The notes below the pieces were generated by a model. That model had not been told where the DNA came from, did not search any database, and was given only the letters and a program-made list of their open reading frames with translations. A program made the position numbers and the translations under genes. From Pedobacter chinensis (GTDB taxonomy: Bacteria > Bacteroidota > Bacteroidia > Sphingobacteriales > Sphingobacteriaceae), in NCBI RefSeq assembly GCF_003339865.1, contig NZ_QPKV01000009.1:1-64000 (forward strand): a stretch of DNA of 64,000 bases, given 5' to 3'. Position 1 is the stretch's first letter. The number at the start of each line of letters is the position of its first letter. Shown piece by piece: positions 51,670-61,580 of this stretch.

Positions 51670-53994
51670 TTAAAATTTAAAATTCCAGGTTATGGATGGA
51701 ATTAATCCGAATAATGATGTTTGTTCGGCAACCGTTCTACTCGGGTCATTAGGGTCGTTTATAAATTCAATTGAGTAAGGATTTTTCCTTCCCAAAGCAT
51801 TGTAAACCCCAAAATTCCAACTTGAATGGAATTTTCCGGTATTCTTTCCTTCTAATGTTGCGCTCAGATCCAGGCGCATGTTGTAAGGCATTCTACCTGC
51901 ATTTCTTTGCGTATAATAATAAGCGGTTTGTCCGCTAATAATATATTTACCTGCCGGAAAAGTTACCGCATTTCCCGTGCTATAAATAAAGCTCGATGAG
52001 AAAGTCCACCGTTTATTCAAATTATAAATCACTACAAGTGATAAATCATGCGTTCGATCCTGCCTTGAGGGAAAGTAATTTCCATTGTTAAGTTCGGCAA
52101 ATTTTCTTTCTGTTCTGGATAAGGTATAGCCCACCCAACCATTTAATTTGCCAAATTTCTTTTTGAAAAAAAGCTCTAATCCATAAGCTCTTCCCTTACC
52201 ATACAATAATTCTGATTCAACATTTGTATTGGCCAAAAGCTCTGCAGCATTTTTATAATCAATTTGATTTTGCAGCCATTTATAATAAACCTCACCAGAA
52301 AATTCATACTTATTCTCATCAAAGTTTTTGAAATATCCAAGAGCAATCTGATCTGCAATTTCCGGTTTGATGTTGTTGCTGCTCAACACATACTGATCGG
52401 TTGGCGAACTTGATGTAGCATTGGTTAAAATATGAATATTCTGCGTGTTGCGGTTGTAAGATGCCTTTACAGAATTTTCATCGTTGAACAAATAACTTAA
52501 CGAAAAACGTGGCTCAAGGTTGAAATAATTTTTGTAAAATTTACCGCTGGGCACATTATCCCTTGATATTGTATTTCCAGCTGCATCGTATCTGCTAAAG
52601 TTGCCCGGACCTAAAAGCGAAAATGCAGCCAGCCTGATACCGTAGAGCAAATTCAATTTTTCTGTTACGGCCCATTCATCAGAAATGTAAGCTGCACTTT
52701 CCAAACCATAACGTTTTTCTTGTGTTAAAGGATTTACCTGAGATTCCTGATCGGTTGTAATATCAATTGGAGAAATACGATGATGCGTGGCGTTTAAACC
52801 AAACCTTAATGTATGTTGATTGCTGAAGTATTGAAAATCTTCCTTAAAATTGAAATCACGAACCAAAGATGTTGCTTTGAAATTAGTAACGTCATTTAAT
52901 AATCTTACCGTGTAATTGTAATTATTATAAATTAATGAAGTATTAGAAAATAAACGATCGCTAAAAATGTGATTTAAACGGATGGTTGTCGTTACATTGC
53001 CCCAGTTATTTTCGAAAAGATCTTTCACACCGATGTTGTCCTTACCAAAATAACCAGAAATATAGATAGTGTTTTTATCATTGATTTTATAGTTAGCCTT
53101 TGCATTGATATCGTAAAAATTAAGGGTGCTTCCATTGATCGATGAATCAGGCGATGCCCTTAAAAACAAATCGATATAAGTTCTTCTAAAGCTAACCATA
53201 AACGAACCTTTATCTTTCACAATTGGTCCCTCTGCTTTCAGGCGTGAGGCAATTAATCCAATCCCCCCTTGAAACTTAAACTCTTTGTTATTTCCATCAT
53301 CCATTTTAACATCTAAAACGGATGATAAACGACCGCCATATTGCGCAGGCATTCCGCCTTTGTAAAGGCTTACATCTTTGATGGCATCAGCATTAAAGGT
53401 AGAAAAGAAACCCAATAAGTGCGATGAGTTATAAACCACCGCTTCATCCAAAATAATTAAATTTTGATCTGCAGCGCCTCCACGCACGTAAAAACCAGTG
53501 TTACCTTCACCTCCTGATTTTACACCAGGCAAAAGCTGAATGGTTTTTAAAACATCTTTTTCACCCAACAAAACCGGAATAGAATTTAAGGATTTCATAT
53601 CGACCCTTTCTAAACCCATTTGTGCACTTTTTACGTTCTCGTTTTTACGATTATTTGCGCTAACTGTAACTTCAGCCAGTTCATTTGCTGTTTTGAGCTC
53701 TTCGTTAAGTTTGGTATCCTTATTTAAGTTGATTGTTTTTGAAATCGATAAATAACCGGTATAACTGATGGTAACGGTATAATTTCCTTCAGGTTGTGTT
53801 AAAGCAAAATAGCCATAGCTGTTGGTCAGAGTTCCTACAGCGGTTGTTCCTATGATTTTTATTGTTGCGCCAATTAAGGTTTCGCCTGAGCTTGCATCGC
53901 GAATGGTACCACTTAAAGTAAATTTGTTTTGAGCTAAAACGCCTGAGCTGGAAAAGAATAAAAAGAAAATGAACAAATACTGTTTTATCGACAT
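51670..53994 (-). CDS. TonB-dependent receptor with carboxypeptidase-like N-terminal domain
   Basis: A 774-residue outer-membrane protein. Signal peptide (1-21, ending VLAQ), CarboxypepD_reg-like domain (about 23-110, LSGTIRDASSGETLIGATI), plug domain (about 115-230, with GGAADQNLIILDEAVVY and GRLSSVLDV) and a beta-barrel ending in TWNFKF. It is shorter than SusC and lacks the SusC-type motifs, so it is the DUF4249-associated class. Energised uptake of an unknown ligand. Confidence 0.93.
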   Translation of the reverse strand: MSIKQYLFIFFLFFSSSGVLAQNKFTLSGTIRDASSGETLIGATIKIIGTTAVGTLTNSYGYFALTQPEGNYTVTISYTGYLSISKTINLNKDTKLNEELKTANELAEVTVSANNRKNENVKSAQMGLERVDMKSLNSIPVLLGEKDVLKTIQLLPGVKSGGEGNTGFYVRGGAADQNLIILDEAVVYNSSHLLGFFSTFNADAIKDVSLYKGGMPAQYGGRLSSVLDVKMDDGNNKEFKFQGGIGLIASRLKAEGPIVKDKGSFMVSFRRTYIDLFLRASPDSSINGSTLNFYDINAKANYKINDKNTIYISGYFGKDNIGVKDLFENNWGNVTTTIRLNHIFSDRLFSNTSLIYNNYNYTVRLLNDVTNFKATSLVRDFNFKEDFQYFSNQHTLRFGLNATHHRISPIDITTDQESQVNPLTQEKRYGLESAAYISDEWAVTEKLNLLYGIRLAAFSLLGPGNFSRYDAAGNTISRDNVPSGKFYKNYFNLEPRFSLSYLFNDENSVKASYNRNTQNIHILTNATSSSPTDQYVLSSNNIKPEIADQIALGYFKNFDENKYEFSGEVYYKWLQNQIDYKNAAELLANTNVESELLYGKGRAYGLELFFKKKFGKLNGWVGYTLSRTERKFAELNNGNYFPSRQDRTHDLSLVVIYNLNKRWTFSSSFIYSTGNAVTFPAGKYIISGQTAYYYTQRNAGRMPYNMRLDLSATLEGKNTGKFHSSWNFGVYNALGRKNPYSIEFINDPNDPSRTVAEQTSLFGLIPSITWNFKF

Positions 53995-54065
53995 ATTGAA
54001 CTGCTACCTATTTTGAAGATGGTTTTCCAAATGTACGAATCCAAGCTCTTTTATTTGAATGTGTT

Positions 54066-55265
54066 TTAATTGGAGTTTGCAGGGTAAACTGCAATTCTGT
54101 GCGACCTTAACATATATGGGCTTAATTGTTCTTTACCAGCCTGTTGAAACGAAATTAACTTTGATGATTCTTTTGGCATATGGCAATCAATGCAATTACT
54201 GGTTAACATTCCTTTCGCCAAAGTAGCTTTTGTGTGATTAGTGGTTTTATGGCAACTCATACACCGTTGCGAATAGATACTTAAATTGCCTTTAACGTTT
54301 TCATGGGTGTTGTGGCAAGATTGGCAAGTCATTGTTTCACTTTTGATATAGCAGCTACTGCTCATTAACATAGTGGTTTGATTGCCATGAATATCGGGGT
54401 TTCCTCCGCCAAAACCTACAAATTCCTGCGCATAATAATCACCCAGGCTATCGCCCGGTTGGAATTCAAAAACCGACTTTAGGGGTAAAACATTATTCCC
54501 GGAATGACAAACACCGCAGACATCCATTTTTTGCCTGCGGGTTAAACTTTTATAAACCGTTATAAATTTAGATTTCTTCTCTTCCGGATTCTCCATGTGG
54601 AAAACAACATGCTGTTTTCCTGGCCCATGGCAACGTTCACAATCTATTCCATAAATTAACGATCCCTTTTCCATTTCTTCATCAAGGGAAATACCCGATG
54701 TTTGCGTCAGTTTTTTCTCTGCATACGAGGCATGGCATTCCAAACACCTGCTTGTTATTCCCCTATCGTAATAAATGGTATTTTTAGGAAAGCCCGGACT
54801 GTTTGCCCAATTGTTAATGGCCGAAAAATACGACAAAGGTAATTCATACAGCTTCTTCCCCTTCCAGTAAGCATAGGTAAATGCCTTTTCCCCTGATCCG
54901 AAAGCAATATCAAAACGTTGTGCCCTTACTTCTTTTCCATCTGTATAAGCAACCTGGTAAATACCGCTATCTCTTTTTTCAACAACTACTTTTTCATGTT
55001 CACCGAAATTAAACGAGTTGGAATCGGGCGCAAATACTTTTAACAATTCCTGATCAATTACAGGCATAGAGGTTAATCCATGCGGACTATGGGCATAGGA
55101 TCGGGATAAATCCTGATGGCATTTTACACACGTTTTGGCGCCGGTATATTGCTCTCCTCTAATATCCTTTGGTAATTGGTCAGCCGTATTCATGCATCGC
55201 GATAGCATGATGATTATCATCGAAATGGTACCCAAAATGAGCAAAATACGTTTTATGCCTTTCAA
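54066..55265 (-). CDS. Heptaheme cytochrome c family protein
   Basis: A 399-residue multiheme protein with seven CxxCH motifs: CVKCH (46-50), CLECH, CERCH, CGVCH, CQSCH, CMSCH and CIDCH. An N-terminal hydrophobic segment contains Cys24 in an imperfect lipobox, so it may be membrane-anchored. Proteins of this shape act in periplasmic electron transfer or as nitrite/tetrathionate/hydroxylamine-type reductases. No partner quinol oxidase or maturation gene is in the window, so the acceptor is unknown. Its start lies 20 bases from the end of the upstream GH5 gene on the same strand. Confidence 0.9.
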   Translation of the reverse strand: MKGIKRILLILGTISMIIIMLSRCMNTADQLPKDIRGEQYTGAKTCVKCHQDLSRSYAHSPHGLTSMPVIDQELLKVFAPDSNSFNFGEHEKVVVEKRDSGIYQVAYTDGKEVRAQRFDIAFGSGEKAFTYAYWKGKKLYELPLSYFSAINNWANSPGFPKNTIYYDRGITSRCLECHASYAEKKLTQTSGISLDEEMEKGSLIYGIDCERCHGPGKQHVVFHMENPEEKKSKFITVYKSLTRRQKMDVCGVCHSGNNVLPLKSVFEFQPGDSLGDYYAQEFVGFGGGNPDIHGNQTTMLMSSSCYIKSETMTCQSCHNTHENVKGNLSIYSQRCMSCHKTTNHTKATLAKGMLTSNCIDCHMPKESSKLISFQQAGKEQLSPYMLRSHRIAVYPANSN

Positions 55266-55284
55266 AATCCAGAAATTGGTTAGT

Positions 55285-57036
55285 TTATTTTATGAATTGA
55301 ATATAACTAAAATTATATCCACCTTCATCTGCCAAAACCCTGATTTTTTGCACTCCTGATTGGAGTGGAATGTTTTTAATTTCAAACGGAATAAACGTTT
55401 TATTGTTACCGGTATTTGGAACCGCAACTGCTTTAACAATCGTTTTTCCATTTACCTGTATTGAAATTTTTCCATCGGTGGTATTGGCAGCAGTATTTAT
55501 TTTTAAAGTGTAATTTCCTTTTTTAGCCACGTTTACAGTGTACTGCAACCACTCTCCTTTTTCAATATTATTGACGTAATATTTTTCATATTGAGTGGAA
55601 TCCTTTGCAATATCCACACCATCATTACGGTAAATTCTTCCACGGTTTCCGGCAGATCTTTTTCCTGTTGAAACATGGTAATCAGCTGTATCCGTATCAA
55701 AATAGGCTCTGCTATTTTTACCCAAATCATAATCTACAGCATAAATTATCGCATTGTTTTCAATTATATTTGGTTTAAAAGGCTTAGTTTCCTCACTAAA
55801 TGGCTGGCGGATCATGGCATCGATTACATCATGATGGATAATATTATTCTCTAATTTTAAATAAGTTGCCAGTTCCATCAATCCACTGTAAACATTGCTG
55901 TCTTTGGGTTTGTTTCCACCATTGTTCAGGTATTTTACCAAAGCATCATAATTAGGGTTCGATTTAATTTCTAACGGGTTGTTGAAACCAATTTTCTTTA
56001 ATGGCCACCATGACCAACCAATATTATTTTCTTCAAAAAGCCGAATCGCATCGGTAAACCAAACGTTTGAATTTTCGCCGGTTTCGCCCAACCAAACCGG
56101 TACATTTTGCTCCGCTCTGGCTTTGATGATATGCGCAATTGATTCCTGGGTATTGTAATTCCAATATTTATGGTAGCTAAGCGCCATGTTTTTATCCCAA
56201 ACGGGGAAAATGCCATTGTAATTGTTTCCCCATGCATTTCCCTCAATAATGATAAGATGCTTTTGATCGACCTCACGAATGGCCTTGGTAATTTCCACCA
56301 TCAGCTTTCTTAAAGGTGCATTCAATTTTTCTTTCGTTCCATTTTTATCTTCTGTGGGATTTTGAAAACCATAATTCGGTTCATTTAAAATATCATAGGC
56401 CCCAATGTATGGTTCATCTTTATATCGCTCGGCTAATTTTTTCCAAAGGGCAATTGTTTTTTGCTGATTGGCCTCACTATCCCATAAATAAGGTTTTGAT
56501 GGATCTCTATCTGCGATATTCAAATCATTTCCCTGTCCGCCAGGTGCGGCATGTAAATCTAAAATCAGATACATTTGATTGGCCTTACACCACGAAAGTA
56601 AACTATCTGTTAAAGCAAAACCTTTTTCAAGCCAGGTATTTTTTCCGGCAACAGGTTCTTTTTCAACAGGCAAAGTATAAAGGTTGTAATGCATGGGCAA
56701 ACGAATGGAATTAAATCCCCAGCGTTTCATCGAGTCCACATCAATTTTTCTGGTGTGATTGGCCAGCCAGGCATTATAAAATTCTTCCGTTTGTTTTGGC
56801 CCGATTAATTCCTCAATTCTTTCACGAATTCTATATTGCTGTGCTTCTTTATTAATTTTCAGCATGTAGCCCTCTTGTAGCATCCATCCACCTAAACCAA
56901 TACCCCGCAACAGAACGTTTTCGCCCTTTTCATTTACGATTTTTGTACCATTGGCTTTGAGGAAACCTTGAGCAAAACCGGCAAAACCTAAAAAGCACAT
57001 AAAAACAGATAGGATAAAGGTTTTTAAAGGAATCAT
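55285..57036 (-). CDS. GH5 family glucanase with C-terminal carbohydrate-binding module
   Basis: A 583-residue secreted enzyme from ATG 57036, which gives a proper signal peptide ending GFAQ; the ATG at 57078 adds an unlikely leader. The TIM barrel has LLRGIGLGGWM near the N-terminus, the acid/base in DILNEPNYG and the nucleophile in WLGETGENS. The last 130 residues form a CBM6/35-like beta-sandwich. The N-terminal pattern resembles exo-beta-1,3-glucanases (GH5_9-like). Part of the SusC/SusD locus. Confidence 0.88.
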   Translation of the reverse strand: MIPLKTFILSVFMCFLGFAGFAQGFLKANGTKIVNEKGENVLLRGIGLGGWMLQEGYMLKINKEAQQYRIRERIEELIGPKQTEEFYNAWLANHTRKIDVDSMKRWGFNSIRLPMHYNLYTLPVEKEPVAGKNTWLEKGFALTDSLLSWCKANQMYLILDLHAAPGGQGNDLNIADRDPSKPYLWDSEANQQKTIALWKKLAERYKDEPYIGAYDILNEPNYGFQNPTEDKNGTKEKLNAPLRKLMVEITKAIREVDQKHLIIIEGNAWGNNYNGIFPVWDKNMALSYHKYWNYNTQESIAHIIKARAEQNVPVWLGETGENSNVWFTDAIRLFEENNIGWSWWPLKKIGFNNPLEIKSNPNYDALVKYLNNGGNKPKDSNVYSGLMELATYLKLENNIIHHDVIDAMIRQPFSEETKPFKPNIIENNAIIYAVDYDLGKNSRAYFDTDTADYHVSTGKRSAGNRGRIYRNDGVDIAKDSTQYEKYYVNNIEKGEWLQYTVNVAKKGNYTLKINTAANTTDGKISIQVNGKTIVKAVAVPNTGNNKTFIPFEIKNIPLQSGVQKIRVLADEGGYNFSYIQFIK

Positions 57037-57095
57037 ATTTTTAAATTTAAAAGAATGTGTGATTGATCGATTAATCATGTTGAATATATTATTAA

Positions 57096-60095
57096 TTAAG
57101 GTTTTATGCTAAAAAGTGAAGATCGTGAAGTGATAAACAGTGTTTTTCCATCTTGCCCACCAAACATAATATTTACTGGTCGTTCGGGCACATTAATTTG
57201 ATTGATTTGCTTACCAGACTGATCAAATACATAAATTTGTCCATCAGCCACATACAAATTTCCATCCTGATCCAGGCAAGAGTTAAATTCTCCTTTTTCT
57301 ACAAAATATTTTAAGTCTGATAAATAGCCCTGATCATTTACCTGAAGCTGAACTGTTCGTTTATCATATTCGTCAGTTGCATATAGCGTTTTACCAGGAA
57401 AGCCTTCAACCAGTGAATTTGATCTTGCCAGATCGTAAACAACCGGGATAACGGTAACGCCATCGGGTGCCACAAACATTTCTGTGGGTTTATTTAAAAC
57501 AACACGATTAAAATCATGGAAATCTCTCCACCGGTTGGCTGGATACAGTACTTTGTGCACTTTTTGTATTGATCCCATTGCCATTCTTTTCAGCAATTGA
57601 ATCGATTTTTCGGGTTGATCCGGATCAATTGAATACACCCAAACACCATAACCAGAATTTCCATAGCCATTAAAAGATGTTCCGCTTGCATCAGCGGGAC
57701 TCGGAAACTCTTCGGGTTTCCCATTAACTAAATAGCCGGGCGTTGGAAGATATTTGAATACAACAAGCAAGTTATCCTGTTTATCTACCGAAAGAGAAAG
57801 AGGCTCCCACGGAAAATCAGCAATCAGGCTTAGTTCATGCTGCGCGACAGACCATTTGTAAATTCTGCGCATTCTTGATTCACTAAAAAAAATATTCCCT
57901 TTACTATCTTTTGTAATGCCATCAGCAAATTCAAATCCCTTAACTAAAAGCTGAGGAACCTGGTTTGTTGCCGTTTTATTCCTGGTTTGTTCAGCACCGA
58001 TGAATAATCGAGTAAATTCCCATGGTCTAACTTCTGTTGCAGTATTAATGTCGTAAATCGGAACCGTTGCCGAATATTTTGTTTGGGCGTAATTATGAAC
58101 ATTTAAAAATTCAATATTCTTCGAGCTCCAGGTTCTTATTCCATAAGCCGTTGGCGTATTTACCCTAATTACCCTGAACATATAAAAATTGGCAAAGATC
58201 AGGTTATCGCAATGATCTATTTCCATGGGCAGAACATCTAAACTTTCTCTGCTTTCTTCTTCTAACTGCATAGCATAAATTTTCCAGTTTGCCACACGGT
58301 TAAACCTCACTTCATTTCGAACATGATGTTCTATAGACATGGCGTAAATACTGGAAGGTGTAGAAGTATCGGAAACATAAAGCCCTGAAGTGGAAAAAGT
58401 ATTTGCGGTCCAGATATTCTTGAAAATCCCGCCGCCGCCATCTGTAATCCATAAGCTCCAGTACTGCGAATCCCAGGCGCTATCTTTACCCTGTAAAATC
58501 CGGTTAGACTGCGATGGTCTGTTTCCGCCAGCATTTGGATTTCTGGCTTGCTGAACACCAGGATTCATAGTGCCATGCCCGCCAATAAACTTCACATCAT
58601 TCATAAAAGAATTGCTTCCGGCCATCCATTTGCAGGCTACTGCCCTGGTATTGTAAACTCCTGTATTTAAACCAATACCGGTTAGGATATTCGATCCATC
58701 TTTTGGGGCCTCAATCAACGCTTTAGGTGCACCAAACCCGCCAAAAGCCTGCGTATTATCGGCCAGTATAAATTGAGTCGCTATCGGGCTTAAACCAATT
58801 AAAAAGGTGTTTTTCTTGAGTTTAATTGTTTCTGAAACTTTATACCAGCCTTGAGGTACATATATATTTTCGTACCGCTCAATTGCTTCCTGAATAACTT
58901 TAGTATCATCAGTTTCTCCATCGCCCTTTGCACCCAGTGTTTTTAGGTTTACCCAGGTTTGGATAGCAGGGAAGTCGGGAATATCTTTTACTACCGGTTT
59001 AGGAAAGGCAGAAAGAACCTGAAAATCCTGACTGGTTTTATAACCGGCTTCTTTTCCCAGATCATCTATTTGAAGGCCGTATACGAAATTTTTAACTTTG
59101 TATATATTGCTTACCCCTTTGGTTACCGTTTTGCTCATTCTATAAGAAACCAGTAGTGGAACATTTTTGCAATCTACGTTTCTTAGTACAACTCCGTTAA
59201 AAGCATTATTTTCGTTACTGGTGATAATTGCGGCCCCTTTAACATTCTCGAACTGGCTATTTTCTATAAAAATTTTCTCGTGATAATTAGAATCGACATC
59301 AATTACGCAGGGAACGTTTTTAACTTTCATACGCACAATGGTAAGCCCGGCCTCCTGGGTTTTAATTGCCGATTTTTTTTGACCTTCGAAATAAGTATCA
59401 ATCATCATAAACTGCCAACCCGGAGATGGCTTAGTGGTATAAATCCCATAATCACCTCCAAAAAAACGAACATCTTCCATTTCATTTCCTACCTCAAACA
59501 TTCCTGCTTTGGCATTGCCCGCATCAATATCTACATGCGCAATAAAGCTATGCTGGGCATAATGGGTTCTTAACGCCACAGCCTGAGGATTGCCATTTTC
59601 AATCTTAATATCAACATTAGATAAGGCACTATAAAAAGTACCTGCACTTGCATCTCTAAAGGGTTGGCCCTCCTGAATAATCCCTCCAGTAAACCAAAAC
59701 ATATATTTTGATTTTCCTTTGTCGGTTGCTACAGGTTCCTGAAAACCTGGTGCATTTTTAGCGAGGATAAACAAGGGACGGTTATTGCCATAACCAATTA
59801 ACCGAATGGCGTTCGGGATATAAATTGTTTTACTGATCAGGTATTTCCCCTCAGGAATAAATAAAATTCCGAAATTATTTTTTGTTTTAAGCTGATTAAT
59901 AGCGGTCTGCAGCTCATCCGAAATATCAGTTTTACCATCGGTGGTAATTTTGAAATTTTCGGGTGTAAAATAAGTGGCATTGGGGTCATTTAACTTTTGC
60001 TTGTAAAACGACTTACTTTTGGGATAGTCGGCACCAAAAACAAGAGTTTTTAATAAAAATAAAATGCTGAAGCTCAACCAGATTTTTAATTTCAT
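57096..60095 (-). CDS. Large pectate-lyase-like beta-helix protein with C-terminal beta-propeller
   Basis: A 999-residue secreted protein (signal 1-21). Two Pectate_lyase_3-type starts, ITTDGKTDISDELQTAINQL (about 50-69) and LGAKGDGETDDTKVIQEAIE (about 384-403), show two right-handed beta-helices. The last 280 residues, beginning FEFADGITKDSKGNIFFSE, form an NHL/SMP30-like propeller. Such proteins act as exo-glucanases (GH55-like) or lyases. A GH55-type exo-beta-1,3-glucanase with a double beta-helix would fit the locus well. Active-site residues could not be verified. Confidence 0.8.
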   Translation of the reverse strand: MKLKIWLSFSILFLLKTLVFGADYPKSKSFYKQKLNDPNATYFTPENFKITTDGKTDISDELQTAINQLKTKNNFGILFIPEGKYLISKTIYIPNAIRLIGYGNNRPLFILAKNAPGFQEPVATDKGKSKYMFWFTGGIIQEGQPFRDASAGTFYSALSNVDIKIENGNPQAVALRTHYAQHSFIAHVDIDAGNAKAGMFEVGNEMEDVRFFGGDYGIYTTKPSPGWQFMMIDTYFEGQKKSAIKTQEAGLTIVRMKVKNVPCVIDVDSNYHEKIFIENSQFENVKGAAIITSNENNAFNGVVLRNVDCKNVPLLVSYRMSKTVTKGVSNIYKVKNFVYGLQIDDLGKEAGYKTSQDFQVLSAFPKPVVKDIPDFPAIQTWVNLKTLGAKGDGETDDTKVIQEAIERYENIYVPQGWYKVSETIKLKKNTFLIGLSPIATQFILADNTQAFGGFGAPKALIEAPKDGSNILTGIGLNTGVYNTRAVACKWMAGSNSFMNDVKFIGGHGTMNPGVQQARNPNAGGNRPSQSNRILQGKDSAWDSQYWSLWITDGGGGIFKNIWTANTFSTSGLYVSDTSTPSSIYAMSIEHHVRNEVRFNRVANWKIYAMQLEEESRESLDVLPMEIDHCDNLIFANFYMFRVIRVNTPTAYGIRTWSSKNIEFLNVHNYAQTKYSATVPIYDINTATEVRPWEFTRLFIGAEQTRNKTATNQVPQLLVKGFEFADGITKDSKGNIFFSESRMRRIYKWSVAQHELSLIADFPWEPLSLSVDKQDNLLVVFKYLPTPGYLVNGKPEEFPSPADASGTSFNGYGNSGYGVWVYSIDPDQPEKSIQLLKRMAMGSIQKVHKVLYPANRWRDFHDFNRVVLNKPTEMFVAPDGVTVIPVVYDLARSNSLVEGFPGKTLYATDEYDKRTVQLQVNDQGYLSDLKYFVEKGEFNSCLDQDGNLYVADGQIYVFDQSGKQINQINVPERPVNIMFGGQDGKTLFITSRSSLFSIKP

Positions 60096-60110
60096 TCCAG
60101 ATTATTTTGG

Positions 60111-61508
60111 TTACCAGATATATGTTCCAACTGAACCTTTAGCTAAGGTTGCGGTTGCTGCTTTGCCATTAAATTGAATGTTGAAGGTTATACTTTCCTT
60201 AGCCGTGTTGGCAACGATCAAGACCGTTTTTTTATCTGTTGTTTTAAATGCTACATTCGATAAATCTCCAGGTTCATTTGAGGCTATACGAACAGCGCCC
60301 GGGCGAACAAATTTAGAGGCATGAGCAATTGAATAATAAGCCAGGTTTCTGCTGTAATTATCCTGATCAATGGTTACCGCACCCTGGCACATGGAACAAC
60401 CGCCCCTATCGGTGTAAGGTTTATTCTCAGGATCGGCTGCCAGGTTCCACTCTAAAACATTTTTGCTCCAATTTCGGGTTGCACCAATAATCAAACGCCT
60501 TACCGGATTAATAATATTAATGGTTTTCGCATTTGGCTGTTCAACAACCATTTGCTCAGAGAAGTAGATATTTTTATTGGGATGGGCGTTATGCACATCA
60601 GTTAAGGCTTCAATTTTCCCACCGTAAAGATGAAAAGCAGATCCGTCTATATATTTATTTGCTTCAGGGTCATCAAAAATAGTGATCGGATAATCTGGCC
60701 GGTCTGCATTGTGATCATAAACAATTATTTTTGTTTTGATATTCGACTTTTCAAATGCCGGGCCAAGGTGGTTTTTAATAAAATCGGCCTGATCGGGAGC
60801 AGTCATTAACAAACTCGGATTATTACCGGGATGCAAAGGTTCATTTTGAATAGTGATTGCATCAATAATAATCCCTTCTTTTTTCATCTCTTCTATATAA
60901 CGAACAAAATATTTTGCATAAGCATCATAATATTCGGGCTTTAACATGCCACCACGGGCATCGTAACTTGTTTTCATCCATAATGGAGGAGACCACGGCG
61001 AACCCATAATTTTAATTTTAGGGTTAATGGCAAGAATTTCCTTCATTACCGGGATCACATCAACTTTATCAGGACCCAGATCAAACTTTGCCTGTGTTAA
61101 ATCTGTTTCTCCCTCTGGAAGATCATTATAAGAAAATACTTTTTCGTTTAGATCAGATGCACCAATGCTCAACCGGATATAACTCACACCAATATTATTA
61201 CCATCGGTGGCAAATAGTTCTTTCAACAAGTTAGCTCTTGCTGGTGCCGACATTTTGATGATGTGCTGTGCGCTTCCACCTGTTAACGCATAACCGAAGC
61301 CATCAATAGATTGAAATGTTTTTTTATCATCAATAAGAATTACAGGAAGATCAGTTGCGGCTATTTTGCTAAAAGAGATGGTTGATGCTTGTTTAGCGAA
61401 TAGCGCTGAACGATCATTATTTGTTAACCACCACTCGGCTTTTTGAGCAAATGAGTAATGTGTACAACATACAAAGACGAAAATAAGATGGAAGAGTCTT
61501 GTAGACAT
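60111..61508 (-). CDS. GH30 family glycoside hydrolase
   Basis: A 465-residue secreted enzyme (signal 1-21). IDGFGYALTGGSA (about 69-81) opens the barrel; the acid/base is in TIQNEPLHPG and the nucleophile in YFSEQMV. The C-terminal beta-domain is complete. GH30 subfamilies in Bacteroidota include endo-beta-1,6-glucanases and glucosylceramidases. Its position directly after SusC/SusD and before the other glycanases suggests beta-glucan degradation, probably 1,6-linked. Separated from susD by a strong hairpin at 61544-61576. Confidence 0.92.
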   Translation of the reverse strand: MSTRLFHLIFVFVCCTHYSFAQKAEWWLTNNDRSALFAKQASTISFSKIAATDLPVILIDDKKTFQSIDGFGYALTGGSAQHIIKMSAPARANLLKELFATDGNNIGVSYIRLSIGASDLNEKVFSYNDLPEGETDLTQAKFDLGPDKVDVIPVMKEILAINPKIKIMGSPWSPPLWMKTSYDARGGMLKPEYYDAYAKYFVRYIEEMKKEGIIIDAITIQNEPLHPGNNPSLLMTAPDQADFIKNHLGPAFEKSNIKTKIIVYDHNADRPDYPITIFDDPEANKYIDGSAFHLYGGKIEALTDVHNAHPNKNIYFSEQMVVEQPNAKTINIINPVRRLIIGATRNWSKNVLEWNLAADPENKPYTDRGGCSMCQGAVTIDQDNYSRNLAYYSIAHASKFVRPGAVRIASNEPGDLSNVAFKTTDKKTVLIVANTAKESITFNIQFNGKAATATLAKGSVGTYIW

Positions 61509-61543
61509 AAAAATTAATAAATGGAACTTTGAAATGCGAATGT

Positions 61544-61576
61544 AAAAAGGAGGTAGTATAAAACTACCTCCTTTTT
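61544..61576 (-). terminator. Strong hairpin between susD and the GH30 gene
   Basis: AAAAAGGAGGTAGT (61544-61557) and ACTACCTCCTTTTT (61563-61576) are perfect 14-base inverse complements around a 5-base loop. On the minus strand the arm itself ends in a run of T. It lies between two genes of the same presumed operon, so it probably attenuates expression of the enzymes relative to SusC/SusD. Confidence 0.85.
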
Positions 61577-61580
61577 ATGA

